Positions 56,437 through 64,000 of a stretch of 64,000 bases of DNA are shown here, one piece after another. The notes under the pieces are model-generated. The model made no database searches, was not told the origin of the DNA, and worked only from the letters and a program-made list of their open reading frames with translations. The stretch is taken from the NCBI RefSeq assembly GCF_900258435.1, contig NZ_LT992558.1, positions 1,703,518 through 1,767,517 on the forward strand. Reading direction: 5' to 3'. The first letter of the stretch is position 1, and every line of letters begins with the position of its first letter. The DNA comes from Carnobacterium divergens (GTDB lineage Bacteria; Bacillota; Bacilli; Lactobacillales; Carnobacteriaceae). The translations under genes were made by a program, and so were the position numbers.

Positions 56437-57354
56437 TTATTTGGAGTACGTTTTTTGTAACCGGTAAATAGCTTCTTGATGTTGTTTTTTTAAAGAGAGT
56501 GGTGTAATCACTTGTGCTTCATTTCCAAACATAAGTAAAAAGGGAATCAAGTAATCTTGATGCTTTGAAAAAAAAGTTACCTCAATGCGATCTTCGACCA
56601 TTTGAATTTCATTTTCGGTGTAGTAATCATAAAGTTTGCCTAAATCATTCTTTTTAAAGGATAATTTTATCCATTCACCTGTCACTTCTTCTTTTTTTGT
56701 TGGGATCCTTTGTAACTCAAAAGTTTGTTCTAAAGTGGACAGCTTTCGTATTCTTGTCACTTTAAAATGTCTAAAGGCGCTTCTTTTTTCACAATAAGCA
56801 TGGATATACCAACTTCCATTTAACAGCATCAATTCATATGGATGAATGATTCGTCTCGTTCGCTCTCCTTGGTTGCTAACGTATTCAATAGTCATTTTGA
56901 CGTGTTGCTGTAAGGCATTGCTTAAGTGTGTATTTTTATGTTTTGTCTCTTTTTCAATTTCAATACGATGAAGGGTTGGAGAAATAAATGAAATAAGAGG
57001 GCTTGTTGCTGTTTTTGATTGATTTAATTGCATTAAATAAATTTTTTCTTTAATGGTATTTTGGTAGTCTGTTGGTTCAATAAAATGTTCTTTCATTTGC
57101 AACGCACTTAAAATATCTTGTTTTTCAGCATCGGTGTAGGTGTATGTACGAAGTTTAAATGAATTTAATAACGAATAGCCGCCCTTTCTTCCAGTAAATG
57201 AAACAATCGGAAAGCCTGCCCTTTCAATCGTTTCTATGTCTCTAAAAATGGTGCGTTTGGTTACGTTAAAGCGCGTAGCCAATTGTGTAGCTGGTATGAC
57301 TTCATTTTCTAACAGCAATACAATGATTGAGAGAATGCGTTCAATTTTTTTCAT
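56437..57354 (-). CDS. WYL-domain transcriptional regulator, YafY/DeoR-like
   Basis: The 305-residue protein has an N-terminal helix-turn-helix (ERILSIIVLLLENEVIPATQLATRFNVTKRTIFRDIETIE) and a WYL domain (YELMLLNGSWYIHAYCEKRSAFRHFKVTRI). A WCX C-terminal domain follows. WYL proteins sense nucleotides or nucleic acids and often control stress or defence genes. The target here is not known; the DUF1801 gene 79 bases downstream may be cotranscribed. The ATG has AAAGGAG upstream. Confidence 0.88.
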   Translation of the reverse strand: MKKIERILSIIVLLLENEVIPATQLATRFNVTKRTIFRDIETIERAGFPIVSFTGRKGGYSLLNSFKLRTYTYTDAEKQDILSALQMKEHFIEPTDYQNTIKEKIYLMQLNQSKTATSPLISFISPTLHRIEIEKETKHKNTHLSNALQQHVKMTIEYVSNQGERTRRIIHPYELMLLNGSWYIHAYCEKRSAFRHFKVTRIRKLSTLEQTFELQRIPTKKEEVTGEWIKLSFKKNDLGKLYDYYTENEIQMVEDRIEVTFFSKHQDYLIPFLLMFGNEAQVITPLSLKKQHQEAIYRLQKTYSK

Positions 57355-57424
57355 ATTCTGCTCCTTTCGTTTCTTCCTATTTATCGTAGCATCCTAATCA
57401 CTATTCAGCAACTTTTTGGACAAC

Positions 57425-57450
57425 AAAAAAACCCTTGAATACTCAAGGGT
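57425..57450 (-). terminator. Terminator after rplS
   Basis: An 8-bp GC-containing stem (ACCCTTGA with TCAAGGGT) has a T-run of seven on the minus strand. Confidence 0.88.
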
Positions 57451-57463
57451 CTCAACACTCATC

Positions 57464-57811
57464 TTAACGACGAGCTTCTTTGATACGAGCTGCTTTACCA
57501 TGTAATGCACGTAAGTAGTACAATTTAGCACGACGTACTTTACCATGACGAATAACTTCGATTTGTGCAACACGTGGAGTGTGAACTGGGAATGTACGCT
57601 CAACACCAACACCGCCAGAAATTTTACGAACGGTATAAGTTTCGCTGATTCCAGCACCACGACGTTTAATTACTACGCCTTCGAATAATTGGATACGTTC
57701 TCTAGTACCCTCAACTACTCGTGCGTGTACACGAACTGTATCTCCAGGACGGAACGTTGGGATATCAGAACGTAATTGTTCGTTTGTGATTGATTCCATT
57801 AATTGACTCAT
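57464..57811 (-). CDS. rplS: 50S ribosomal protein L19
   Basis: The 115-residue ribosomal protein of the 30S-50S interface contains [28 protein letters not shown] and [30 protein letters not shown]. The ATG at 57811 has AAGGAG upstream; the frame upstream to 57850 covers the leader RNA. The rplS gene is normally next to trmD, but here about 2.1 kb of other genes lie between, and it has its own promoter and leader. Confidence 0.97.
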   Translation of the reverse strand: MSQLMESITNEQLRSDIPTFRPGDTVRVHARVVEGTRERIQLFEGVVIKRRGAGISETYTVRKISGGVGVERTFPVHTPRVAQIEVIRHGKVRRAKLYYLRALHGKAARIKEARR

Positions 57812-57837
57812 GTTTTTTTCTCCTTCCAACAACCATT

Positions 57838-57885
57838 CATAAGCCTCCAATTGGGCTTAGCGGAATACCGTTTATCGAGTAAAGT
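57838..57885 (-). ncRNA. Candidate L19 leader RNA
   Basis: The leader just upstream of rplS has a stem AAGCC/GGCTT (57841-57845 with 57854-57858) preceded by the palindrome CGGTATTCCG (57861-57870). This looks like the Bacillota L19 leader (Rfam L19_leader), an autoregulatory element. The call rests on position and recalled form, not a covariance search. Confidence 0.6.
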
Positions 57886-57906
57886 TTCTCTTTACTCACC
57901 TCAAAT

Positions 57907-57935
57907 AGTTTATCATATCTCTACTTTGGTGTAAA
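57907..57935 (-). promoter_or_regulatory. Promoter of rplS
   Basis: On the minus strand, -35 TTTACA (57930-57935) and -10 TAAACT (57907-57912) are 17 bp apart, with a TG one base before the -10. Confidence 0.7.
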
Positions 57936-57966
57936 GGGGTTTTCCTTGATAATTTTATTTTTGACT

Positions 57967-58401
57967 TTATTCAATAACCAACATGTCTTGGTCATCAAAT
58001 TTCCAACTATCCGCGTAGGCAACTTCCCAATGATAGCCATCTAAGTCTTTAAAGTAACCGCTATAACCACCCCAGAATACTTTTTCAGGAGGCTTAACGA
58101 TTTCCCCGCCTACTGCTTTGGCTTTTTGGATCAATTCATCTACGTCTGCTTCACTTTTTACATTGATTGCGAACGTAATCCCATTAAAGGAATTTTTTTC
58201 TTTAGTAGATGGCTCTGGAAGGTTCATATCTTTAGCTAATTCTGCAATTGGAAATAATTCTAATTTGGTTCCTTTGTTATTAAAAAACACAATTTGTGGA
58301 TCTTCTGATTTTTCTGGCGTTTGAAACCCCAACTCTTTGTAAAAATGCAATGCCGCTTTTAAATCAGCAACTCCTAGACAAATTAAATTGATTCGATTCA
58401 T
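57967..58401 (-). CDS. VOC family protein
   Basis: The 144-residue glyoxalase-fold protein has INLICLGVADLKAALHFYKELGF and ends KDLDGYHWEVAYADSW. It is the bleomycin-resistance/dioxygenase type; the substrate is unknown. It has AAAAGGAG before the ATG. It lies in the segment inserted between trmD and rplS, next to a broken isochorismatase gene. Confidence 0.85.
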   Translation of the reverse strand: MNRINLICLGVADLKAALHFYKELGFQTPEKSEDPQIVFFNNKGTKLELFPIAELAKDMNLPEPSTKEKNSFNGITFAINVKSEADVDELIQKAKAVGGEIVKPPEKVFWGGYSGYFKDLDGYHWEVAYADSWKFDDQDMLVIE

Positions 58402-58416
58402 AATGATTCTCCTTTT

Positions 58417-58640
58417 TTATAGTAGTTTTAAAAAATGATTTTCCCAAATTGCTTCGTGATGAGCGATGATGGCTGGCGCCATTCATAATGGACTGTCCAC
58501 TGTCGTATACAAGCCGCTTTTCATCCAACAGTGATAGCCTAAACAATGAGCAAGTTGTCTAATTGATAGCGTTTTTTTGTTAGAGAATGCAAGCCTTTTT
58601 GTAAATCAATCATCACTAAACTATCTGCCCTATCGAACAC
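58417..58640 (-). pseudogene. Remnant of an isochorismatase-like hydrolase gene
   Basis: Minus-strand translation gives an N-terminal piece (ADSLVMIDLQKGL) like the start of cysteine hydrolases (LLVIDLQxG). A C-terminal piece (LGYHCW...TTVDSPL, then a stop, then APAIIAHHEAIWENHF) is like their end. Frames change (QLDNLLIV appears in a second frame), the middle of the enzyme with its catalytic lysine and cysteine is absent, and the normal length would be about 180 residues. It is a decayed gene with an internal deletion. Confidence 0.6.
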
Positions 58641-58696
58641 TCCCTTTACAGTTTGATGGATGTATTCGTTTATACCTCTTCACACGAACCGTTTTT

Positions 58697-59794
58697 CTAT
58701 TCTTTTAAGTACTTATCAGAATAAAGATGCATCAATTTAAACAACTCTGCCAAATCAAGTGGCTGGTTAGGTTCATCCGACCAGATACCTTGCATATTCC
58801 CGATAGTAGCAAGTGGACCTTTGGCTCCTTTAACCATTGAAGCTTCTAAATGCGTGATGCCTTCTATTGCTTGGTTAAAGTTGTAATACCCATCTGCTAT
58901 TGTCTTTCTCCCAATCACCCAATACCATTCGTCATTTGTATTTAAAATTGGATGCCCTTTTTCCACTAGATATTCAGGCGTAGCCACGTCGTAATTTTCC
59001 CAACCAGATGTCCAGTAAGCAATTATAAAGTCCTTATCAAAATGACCACAAGTGTCGTCATTATTGTAATAGACCCCATCATTGAAGATCATGGGTTTCA
59101 TTTTATAGGTTTTAGCCATTAGGGCTAATTCATTGGCATAGGCTATAAACTTTTGATACGTATCTTGTTTTTGAATGGCTACCCAGCCGCCATCTTCCAC
59201 GACATCGTTGGCGTATTCGTCACATCCAAAATTAATGATTTCAGCATAAGTTGAAAAATAAGCCACATAGTTTTTTACAATCGCTTTGGTAAAGGCCACA
59301 GCTAAGTCGTTGTCTAAATCAATGGTACTTTTTGACGTTTTAAATGCTGGATTTAAAATCTTTAATTCCTTCATAATTGCTATGATTGTATCCATATGCC
59401 CCGGACTATTAATAACAGGGATGATTTCAATCTTTTTTTCTGAGGCAAATTGCAGCAACTCATCCATTTCAGCTTGAGTTAACGCATTTCCATTTGGGTC
59501 ATCGTAGTAGTGTCGATTCCCCTTAAGTAGAGCTTTCCTTACTTCATCACTTTTGTATACCTTTTCATTTATTGTGACTGTCATATCTTCTAACAAAAAC
59601 CGTAAACCGTTATTCCCCACGATAAGCTCCATACCTGTATATCCCAATAAATTGGCTTGATTGATGATTTTTATCAACTCAGCTTTAGAAATGTATTTTC
59701 GCCCTGCATCAATAGAAATGATTTTTTTCTCATTGCTAACATGGGGATCTTGCTGTTTTGATTGACCATACAACTTATTTTTACTCTTTTCCAT
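58697..59794 (-). CDS. GH20 beta-N-acetylhexosaminidase
   Basis: The 365-residue glycoside hydrolase has the family 20 catalytic Asp192-Glu193 pair in INFGCDEYAND, preceded by IIPVINSPGHMD and followed by IAYWTSGWENYD. It lacks a signal peptide, membrane anchor or sortase motif, so it acts in the cytoplasm, perhaps on imported chitin- or muropeptide-derived sugars. It lies between trmD and rplS, so it is an insertion into a conserved block. A strong GGGGGG precedes the ATG. Confidence 0.88.
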   Translation of the reverse strand: MEKSKNKLYGQSKQQDPHVSNEKKIISIDAGRKYISKAELIKIINQANLLGYTGMELIVGNNGLRFLLEDMTVTINEKVYKSDEVRKALLKGNRHYYDDPNGNALTQAEMDELLQFASEKKIEIIPVINSPGHMDTIIAIMKELKILNPAFKTSKSTIDLDNDLAVAFTKAIVKNYVAYFSTYAEIINFGCDEYANDVVEDGGWVAIQKQDTYQKFIAYANELALMAKTYKMKPMIFNDGVYYNNDDTCGHFDKDFIIAYWTSGWENYDVATPEYLVEKGHPILNTNDEWYWVIGRKTIADGYYNFNQAIEGITHLEASMVKGAKGPLATIGNMQGIWSDEPNQPLDLAELFKLMHLYSDKYLKE

Positions 59795-59931
59795 TCACAT
59801 TCCCCCCTGTGATGTTTTTTATGTCCATTTTCTATCCTTCAATTTTTATCATTTCTTTTGCTTGAATATCTATCTCTAGATTAACATAAAACTCCTTAAA
59901 TTCCGTCCCTTTTGATTCATTTTTTTGCCAA

Positions 59932-59964
59932 TAAAAAAAAGACAACTAATCCAGCTAGTTGTCT
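59932..59964 (-). terminator. Terminator after trmD
   Basis: A 9-bp stem (AGACAACTA, 59940-59948, with 59956-59964) has eight T on the minus strand. It cuts the rimM-trmD transcript from rplS. Confidence 0.88.
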
Positions 59965-59971
59965 TCATTCG

Positions 59972-60709
59972 TTATTTTTCTTCTTCTTTTATTTCAGCTA
60001 ACCATTGTTCTTGCTCTTTTGTTAAGCTTAATACTGCCAGCATATCCGGACGGCGCAAATAGGTTCGACGCAACGATTCTTTTTCTTGCCATTCATGAAT
60101 CAACTTGTGATTGCCGTTGGTTAAAACTTCAGGAACTTTCATTCCTCTGAAATCGGCAGGTCTTGTGTATTGAGGGTGCTCTAATAACCCTGTTGAGTGA
60201 GAATCTGTTTGAGCTGATAAGTTATTCCCTAGTACATCTGGCAATAAGCGTACAGTGGCGTCTATCATCACCATAGCGCCTAGTTCTCCTCCGGTTAACA
60301 CATAGTCCCCTAATGAGATTTCATCGGTTACAAGCGTCCGGATACGTTCATCATAGCCTTCGTAATGTCCACATATGAAAATTAGATGCTCTTCATTTGC
60401 CAATTCTTCTGCGACCGATTGGGTAAAAGGGACTCCAGCTGGATCTAACAGAATCACTCTTTTTTTAGTCGTTGGCGTTTCTGCTTCAATTGCTTCGATT
60501 CCGCTAAAAATAGGTTGAGCAGTCAGCAACATCCCTGCACCACCACCATATGGATAATCATCAACATTTTGATGTTTGTTTTCAGAAAAATCGCGAAAAT
60601 TGGCAACATTCACTTCTAACAATTTTTTTTCAATTGCTTTTCCTAAAATCGACTCTGTTAACGGGCCTTCAAACATTTTAGGAAACAGCGTCAAGACATC
60701 GATTCTCAT
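59972..60709 (-). CDS. trmD: tRNA (guanine-N1)-methyltransferase
   Basis: TrmD methylates G37 of tRNA with SAM. The SPOUT trefoil knot is visible: GGGAGM near 60, [22 protein letters not shown] and [21 protein letters not shown]. Its 245 residues are normal. The start ATG shares one base with the rimM stop, so they are coupled. Confidence 0.97.
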   Translation of the reverse strand: MRIDVLTLFPKMFEGPLTESILGKAIEKKLLEVNVANFRDFSENKHQNVDDYPYGGGAGMLLTAQPIFSGIEAIEAETPTTKKRVILLDPAGVPFTQSVAEELANEEHLIFICGHYEGYDERIRTLVTDEISLGDYVLTGGELGAMVMIDATVRLLPDVLGNNLSAQTDSHSTGLLEHPQYTRPADFRGMKVPEVLTNGNHKLIHEWQEKESLRRTYLRRPDMLAVLSLTKEQEQWLAEIKEEEK

Positions 60710-61224
60710 TAATCCAACAATCCTTCCATTAAATGAACGATGACTAATTGTTTTTCTAAATCGACTTTAATCACAACATCCTCAATGTAAGGCACTAATA
60801 AATCTTTGCCCTTTGGACGTTGAATCACCCAAACATCATTAGCTCCTGGTGATAAAATTTCTTTGATTTTGCCAAGTTCATTTTCTTCTTCATCTATGAC
60901 AGTTAAGCCAATAATTTCATGATAATAGAATTCATGCTCCGGTAATTCTTGTAATTGTTCTGATGTAATTTTTAAAATAGCATCGCGGTATTTTTCTACA
61001 TCGTTGATATTGTGATGGTCAACAAATGAAATAATATCAAAATTCTTATGTTTACGATGACTGTTAACCGTCACTTCTAATGGCGCTTTATTGTCTTGAC
61101 AAAGCAATAATTTTGCTCCTTTTTTATAGCGTTCTTCTGGAAAATCCGTTCTTGAAATCACTCGAACGTCTCCTTTTAACCCTTGTGTATTGACAATTTT
61201 ACCTACGTTATATAATTCAGACAC
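60709..61224 (-). CDS. rimM: 16S rRNA processing protein RimM
   Basis: The 171-residue protein has an N-terminal RimM domain ([27 protein letters not shown]) and a C-terminal PRC barrel ([30 protein letters not shown]). It aids 30S maturation and S19 assembly. The start is a GTG at 61224 with GAGGG eight bases upstream. A terminator lies between it and khpA, so rimM-trmD probably has a separate promoter. Confidence 0.95.
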   Translation of the reverse strand: MSELYNVGKIVNTQGLKGDVRVISRTDFPEERYKKGAKLLLCQDNKAPLEVTVNSHRKHKNFDIISFVDHHNINDVEKYRDAILKITSEQLQELPEHEFYYHEIIGLTVIDEEENELGKIKEILSPGANDVWVIQRPKGKDLLVPYIEDVVIKVDLEKQLVIVHLMEGLLD

Positions 61225-61325
61225 ATTAATTCCCTCATTTTCATTTATTTAATCTTATTTATTGTACCATATTCTAGCATCATTTCTGTCATTTTCAATG
61301 ATTTCTTTGGAAATAGTGGAAAAAT

Positions 61326-61355
61326 AAAAAACCATCTCAGTTGAAATGGTTTTTT
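61326..61355 (-). terminator. Terminator after khpA
   Basis: A 10-bp stem (AAAAAACCAT with ATGGTTTTTT) has a 10-base loop, so the rpsP-khpA transcript can end before rimM. Confidence 0.75.
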
Positions 61356-61374
61356 CGTTATTATTTTGGATTTA

Positions 61375-61614
61375 CTATTCGACAATCGATAATCGTACAC
61401 GTTTAGGTCCATTGACCCTCACACTGTACACGATGGTACGAATTGATTTAGCTACGCGACCTTGTTTGCCAATTACTCTACCAATATCATCTGGATGAAC
61501 CGATAATTGATACTCAAGATACTCATTAGATTCCTCAATCACAATATCCAATTCTTCCGGATGGGTGACTAAAGGACGAACAACTGTAAGAATTAATTCT
61601 TTCATGTCAGCCAT
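61375..61614 (-). CDS. khpA: RNA-binding protein KhpA (KH domain)
   Basis: A 79-residue KH-domain protein with the GRVIGKQGRVAKSIRTIV GxxG loop. KhpA pairs with KhpB/Jag in Firmicutes and affects cell elongation and RNA regulation. The ATG at 61614 has AAAGGA eight bases upstream; the ATG at 61623 abuts the site. It follows rpsP by 14 bases, in the usual order. Confidence 0.93.
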   Translation of the reverse strand: MADMKELILTVVRPLVTHPEELDIVIEESNEYLEYQLSVHPDDIGRVIGKQGRVAKSIRTIVYSVRVNGPKRVRLSIVE

Positions 61615-61628
61615 AGAAAACATCCTTT

Positions 61629-61901
61629 TTATTTAACGTTTTTTGAATCATGGAATTTTTTCATAATACCTTCTTTTGAAAGGATGTTACGAACTGTATC
61701 AGAAGGTTGTGCGCCTGTAGCTAACCAGCTTAATACTTTTTCTTCTTCCACTTTAACTTCTGCAGGGCTTACAACTGGGTTGTATGTTCCTACTACTTCG
61801 ATGTAACGTCCGTCACGTGGAGAACGTGAATCAGCGACTACCATACGATAAAATGGGTTTCTTTTAGATCCCATACGTTTTAAACGAATTTTTACTGCCA
61901 T
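61629..61901 (-). CDS. rpsP: 30S ribosomal protein S16
   Basis: The 90-residue protein reads [34 protein letters not shown] and then LGTYNP-like [10 protein letters not shown]. The start ATG has GGAGG upstream. It is in the ffh-rpsP-khpA-rimM-trmD cluster. Confidence 0.98.
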   Translation of the reverse strand: MAVKIRLKRMGSKRNPFYRMVVADSRSPRDGRYIEVVGTYNPVVSPAEVKVEEEKVLSWLATGAQPSDTVRNILSKEGIMKKFHDSKNVK

Positions 61902-61950
61902 GTCTCTTTACACCTCCAATAACTATCTCACATTTATATATATTACCAGT

Positions 61951-61995
61951 AAATCACTCCCCTGTAAAGTGTTTTTTCTTTACAGGGTGATTTTT
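61951..61995 (+). other. Hairpin between ffh and rpsP, terminator-like on the opposite strand
   Basis: A stem of about 16 bp pairs AAATCACTCCCCTGTAAAG with CTTTACAGGGTGATTT. The long T-run (61991-62000) follows on the plus strand only. The flanking genes are both minus, so it would terminate antisense RNA, or act as an RNA structure in the ffh-rpsP transcript. Confidence 0.6.
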
Positions 61996-62040
61996 TTTTC
62001 AAATCAGAGTGAAACACTTTGGTTGCAAGCTTTTTAACGC

Positions 62041-63459
62041 TTATTTTTTACGCTTGTTTTTCTTTTTCTTTTTGTTTTTTTTCACCATTTGGTTCATGGC
62101 CATTTTGCCTAGCTTGCCTTTAATGCCACTACCAAACATATTGTCCATGCCATTAAAATTGCCTTTTGACATTTGATTCATCATTTTTTTAGATTCATTA
62201 AACTGTTTGATCATGCGGTTCACTTCAGCAATTGGGCGACCTGATCCACGAGCGATACGACGACGGCGACTTTGAGATAAAATATCTGGATTTTCGCGTT
62301 CTTGTGGGGTCATTGATAAAACAACGGCCTTCATACGAGCGGTATCTTTTGGATCGATTTTAATTTGATCTAAGCCTGGTGCGTTGCTCATACCAGGAAT
62401 CATTTTTAAAATATCTTCTAATGGTCCCATGTTATTTAATTGATCCATTTGATCGATAAAGTCGTTAAAGTCAAAGCTATTTTCTTTTAATTTTTTTGTC
62501 ATTTCTTCGGCTTTTTGTTCGTCAAAGTCCAGTTGCGCTTTTTCAATCAGCGTCAACATGTCTCCCATGCCTAGAATACGACTTGCCATCCGTTCTGGAT
62601 AGAAGGGTTCTAAAGCGTCTAACTTCTCACCTTGTCCCGTAAATTTAATTGGTTTCCCTGTTACTGAACGGATAGAAAGGGCTGCCCCACCACGAGTATC
62701 GCCGTCTAATTTAGTCAAGATGACTCCTGTGATGTCTAATTGTTCATTAAAGGATTCCGCTACATTAACGGCATCTTGCCCTGTCATGGCATCTACTACT
62801 AAGAAGATTTCGGTAGGATTCGTCAATGCTTTAATGTCGGTTAATTCAGTCATTAAGGTTTCATCAATATGCAAACGACCGGCTGTATCGATAATAACAA
62901 AATCGCGGTGCTCTTCTTTGGCTTTTTCAATCCCTTTTTGTGCAATTTCAACGGGGCTAACTTGATTGCCCATTGAAAACACGGGAATATCCAATTGTTC
63001 CCCAATCGTTTCTAATTGTTGGATTGCGGCAGGACGATAAATATCCGCTGCTACAAGCATTGGTCGACGGTTTTGGTTTTTCCTTAGATAATTAGCTAAT
63101 TTCCCAGCTGTTGTTGTTTTACCTGCCCCTTGTAACCCAACCATCATAATAACAGTTGGTGACTTTGGTGCCGTTTGAATCGTTGATTGTTCTCCGCCCA
63201 TTAAAGCAGTTAATTCTTCGTTTACAATCTTAATCACTTGTTGTGAAGGAGATAGACTTTCCAACACTTCTTCCCCAATAGATCGCTCGCTGACCGTTTT
63301 TACAAATTCTTTTACTACTTTAAAGTTTACATCGGCTTCTAGTAATGCAAGTCGAACTTCACGCATCATTTCTTTTACGTCTGCTTCAGAAATCTTCCCT
63401 TTGCGACGCATTTTATTCATTGCTGCTTGGAGACGTTCTGATAATCCTTCAAATGCCAT
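62041..63459 (-). CDS. ffh: Signal recognition particle protein Ffh
   Basis: The 472-residue GTPase of the signal recognition particle has an N domain, a G domain (GLQGAGKTTTAGKLA at about 107-121, DTAGR, TKLDGD) and a methionine-rich M domain (MIPGMSNAP, MMNQMSKGNFNGMDNMF). An unusually lysine-rich tail (KKNKKKKKNKRKK) ends the protein. It binds scRNA and signal peptides, and targets FtsY, which is not in the window. The ATG has AAGGTG upstream. Confidence 0.98.
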   Translation of the reverse strand: MAFEGLSERLQAAMNKMRRKGKISEADVKEMMREVRLALLEADVNFKVVKEFVKTVSERSIGEEVLESLSPSQQVIKIVNEELTALMGGEQSTIQTAPKSPTVIMMVGLQGAGKTTTAGKLANYLRKNQNRRPMLVAADIYRPAAIQQLETIGEQLDIPVFSMGNQVSPVEIAQKGIEKAKEEHRDFVIIDTAGRLHIDETLMTELTDIKALTNPTEIFLVVDAMTGQDAVNVAESFNEQLDITGVILTKLDGDTRGGAALSIRSVTGKPIKFTGQGEKLDALEPFYPERMASRILGMGDMLTLIEKAQLDFDEQKAEEMTKKLKENSFDFNDFIDQMDQLNNMGPLEDILKMIPGMSNAPGLDQIKIDPKDTARMKAVVLSMTPQERENPDILSQSRRRRIARGSGRPIAEVNRMIKQFNESKKMMNQMSKGNFNGMDNMFGSGIKGKLGKMAMNQMVKKNKKKKKNKRKK

Positions 63460-63476
63460 ATAAATTCACCTTTTCC

Positions 63477-63821
63477 TTATTTTTCATCTTTTTCATCTTG
63501 AAGTTGCTGGATAAGTGTTGTTAACTTTTTATCAGTTGAGTAGTTGGCCTCCACATAGCTTGCCAATTCTTCTACAATCTGTTCCGTGCGTTTAAAATCA
63601 GCTACGATATGCAATTTTTTTTCATATTCTAACAAGATATGTTCGGTTCTTTTGATGTTGTCATACACTGCTTGACGGCTGACACCAAATTCTTCAGCTA
63701 TTTCGCCTAATGAAAAATCATCTGCATAATACAACTGCATATAATTTTGTTGTTTTTCAGTTAGTAAGGACTCATAAAATTCAAACAAGCCATTGATACG
63801 ATTTGTTTTTTCAATTTCCAT
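63477..63821 (-). CDS. ylxM: Putative DNA-binding protein YlxM (UPF0122)
   Basis: The 114-residue helical protein has a helix-turn-helix ([32 protein letters not shown]). YlxM is encoded upstream of ffh in most Firmicutes and affects SRP function. The ATG at 63821 (MEIEKTN) has AGAAGGA upstream; the longer frame to 63875 is not supported. It is 17 bases before ffh, so they are cotranscribed. Confidence 0.93.
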   Translation of the reverse strand: MEIEKTNRINGLFEFYESLLTEKQQNYMQLYYADDFSLGEIAEEFGVSRQAVYDNIKRTEHILLEYEKKLHIVADFKRTEQIVEELASYVEANYSTDKKLTTLIQQLQDEKDEK

Positions 63822-63881
63822 TTCTGATCCTTCTTTCTTATTAGACGTTCTGTCAAGTGATTTTAGTTTACACACTTCACT

Positions 63882-63910
63882 AGCGTACCTATTTTTCAGT
63901 CTTTAGTCAA
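63882..63910 (-). promoter_or_regulatory. Promoter of ylxM-ffh
   Basis: On the minus strand, -35 TTGACT (63905-63910) and -10 TACGCT (63882-63887) are 17 bp apart. The last 90 bases of the window show no supported gene; an ftsY end would be expected upstream but is not recognised. Confidence 0.55.
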
Positions 63911-64000
63911 TAGTTATTCGTTATAAAATAGGAATTTATCAAAAAAGAATAGGTTGCTTTGGTAAAGGTTGAAATTGACTCTCTTCTTTAAAATGAAAAA

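Noticed and set aside
57394-57660. 88-residue minus-strand ORF over the end of rplS
   Set aside because: Overlaps rplS in another frame; the rplS frame is unambiguous.
63911-64000. C-terminal end of ftsY at the window edge
   Set aside because: No frame gives the FtsY ending, so nothing is claimed there.

Overview
The window is a low-GC Firmicutes chromosome segment, almost certainly Lactobacillales. The gene order, the ResDE pair, the Fur-type regulator, a complete lysine-branch gene set and the yit cluster fit a Carnobacterium-like organism; the genus is inference. Most genes lie on the minus strand and are housekeeping genes in an order familiar from Bacillus subtilis. No rRNA, tRNA, CRISPR array, insertion sequence or prophage was seen.

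Layout. 1-4.2 kb: the 3'-truncated gene of the helicase/exonuclease DinG (GTG start), an unknown protein and a nitroreductase. 4.3-10.5 kb: thioesterase, cca, dapB, mazG-like, ypiB, ypiA, a degenerate AroB homologue and HU. 10.7-18 kb: der, rpsA, cmk, a LysM protein, recQ, ypbB-like and a divergent ferredoxin. 18-22 kb: ribU under an FMN riboswitch, then resE and resD. 21.6-28.6 kb: rluB, scpB, scpA, ribT, lysA, xerD, fur, cvfB, ytwI. 28.7-40.2 kb: pyk, pfkA, dnaE, a DUF2929 protein, clpB under a CtsR-type operator, a YitT-family protein and an SPFH protein.

40.4-50 kb is accessory. A DEDDh exonuclease-BRCT protein is translationally coupled to a small unknown protein. Then comes a block of redox, detoxification and export genes (MBL hydrolase, VOC protein, yellow/royal-jelly-family protein, two SDR proteins, MFS transporter, YjdM C-terminal domain) around a MerR/AdhR-type regulator. 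Three promoters in this block share one operator: -35 TTGACT, a 19-bp spacer starting GATAGT(A/T)ACT, and a -10 box. This looks like a self-contained MerR regulon and is the most interesting system in the window. A lipoprotein and a probably frameshifted membrane-anchored protein follow.

50-53.8 kb is the yit cluster (yitW-, yitV-, yitU- and yitT-like) and yajQ. 53.8-57.4 kb holds an OsmC/Ohr protein, several unknown proteins, a secreted protein with a strong promoter, a DUF1801 protein and a WYL regulator. 57.4-64 kb is the signal recognition and ribosome maturation cluster ylxM-ffh-rpsP-khpA-rimM-trmD ... rplS. Between trmD and rplS sit a GH20 hexosaminidase, the remnant of an isochorismatase-like gene and a VOC protein.
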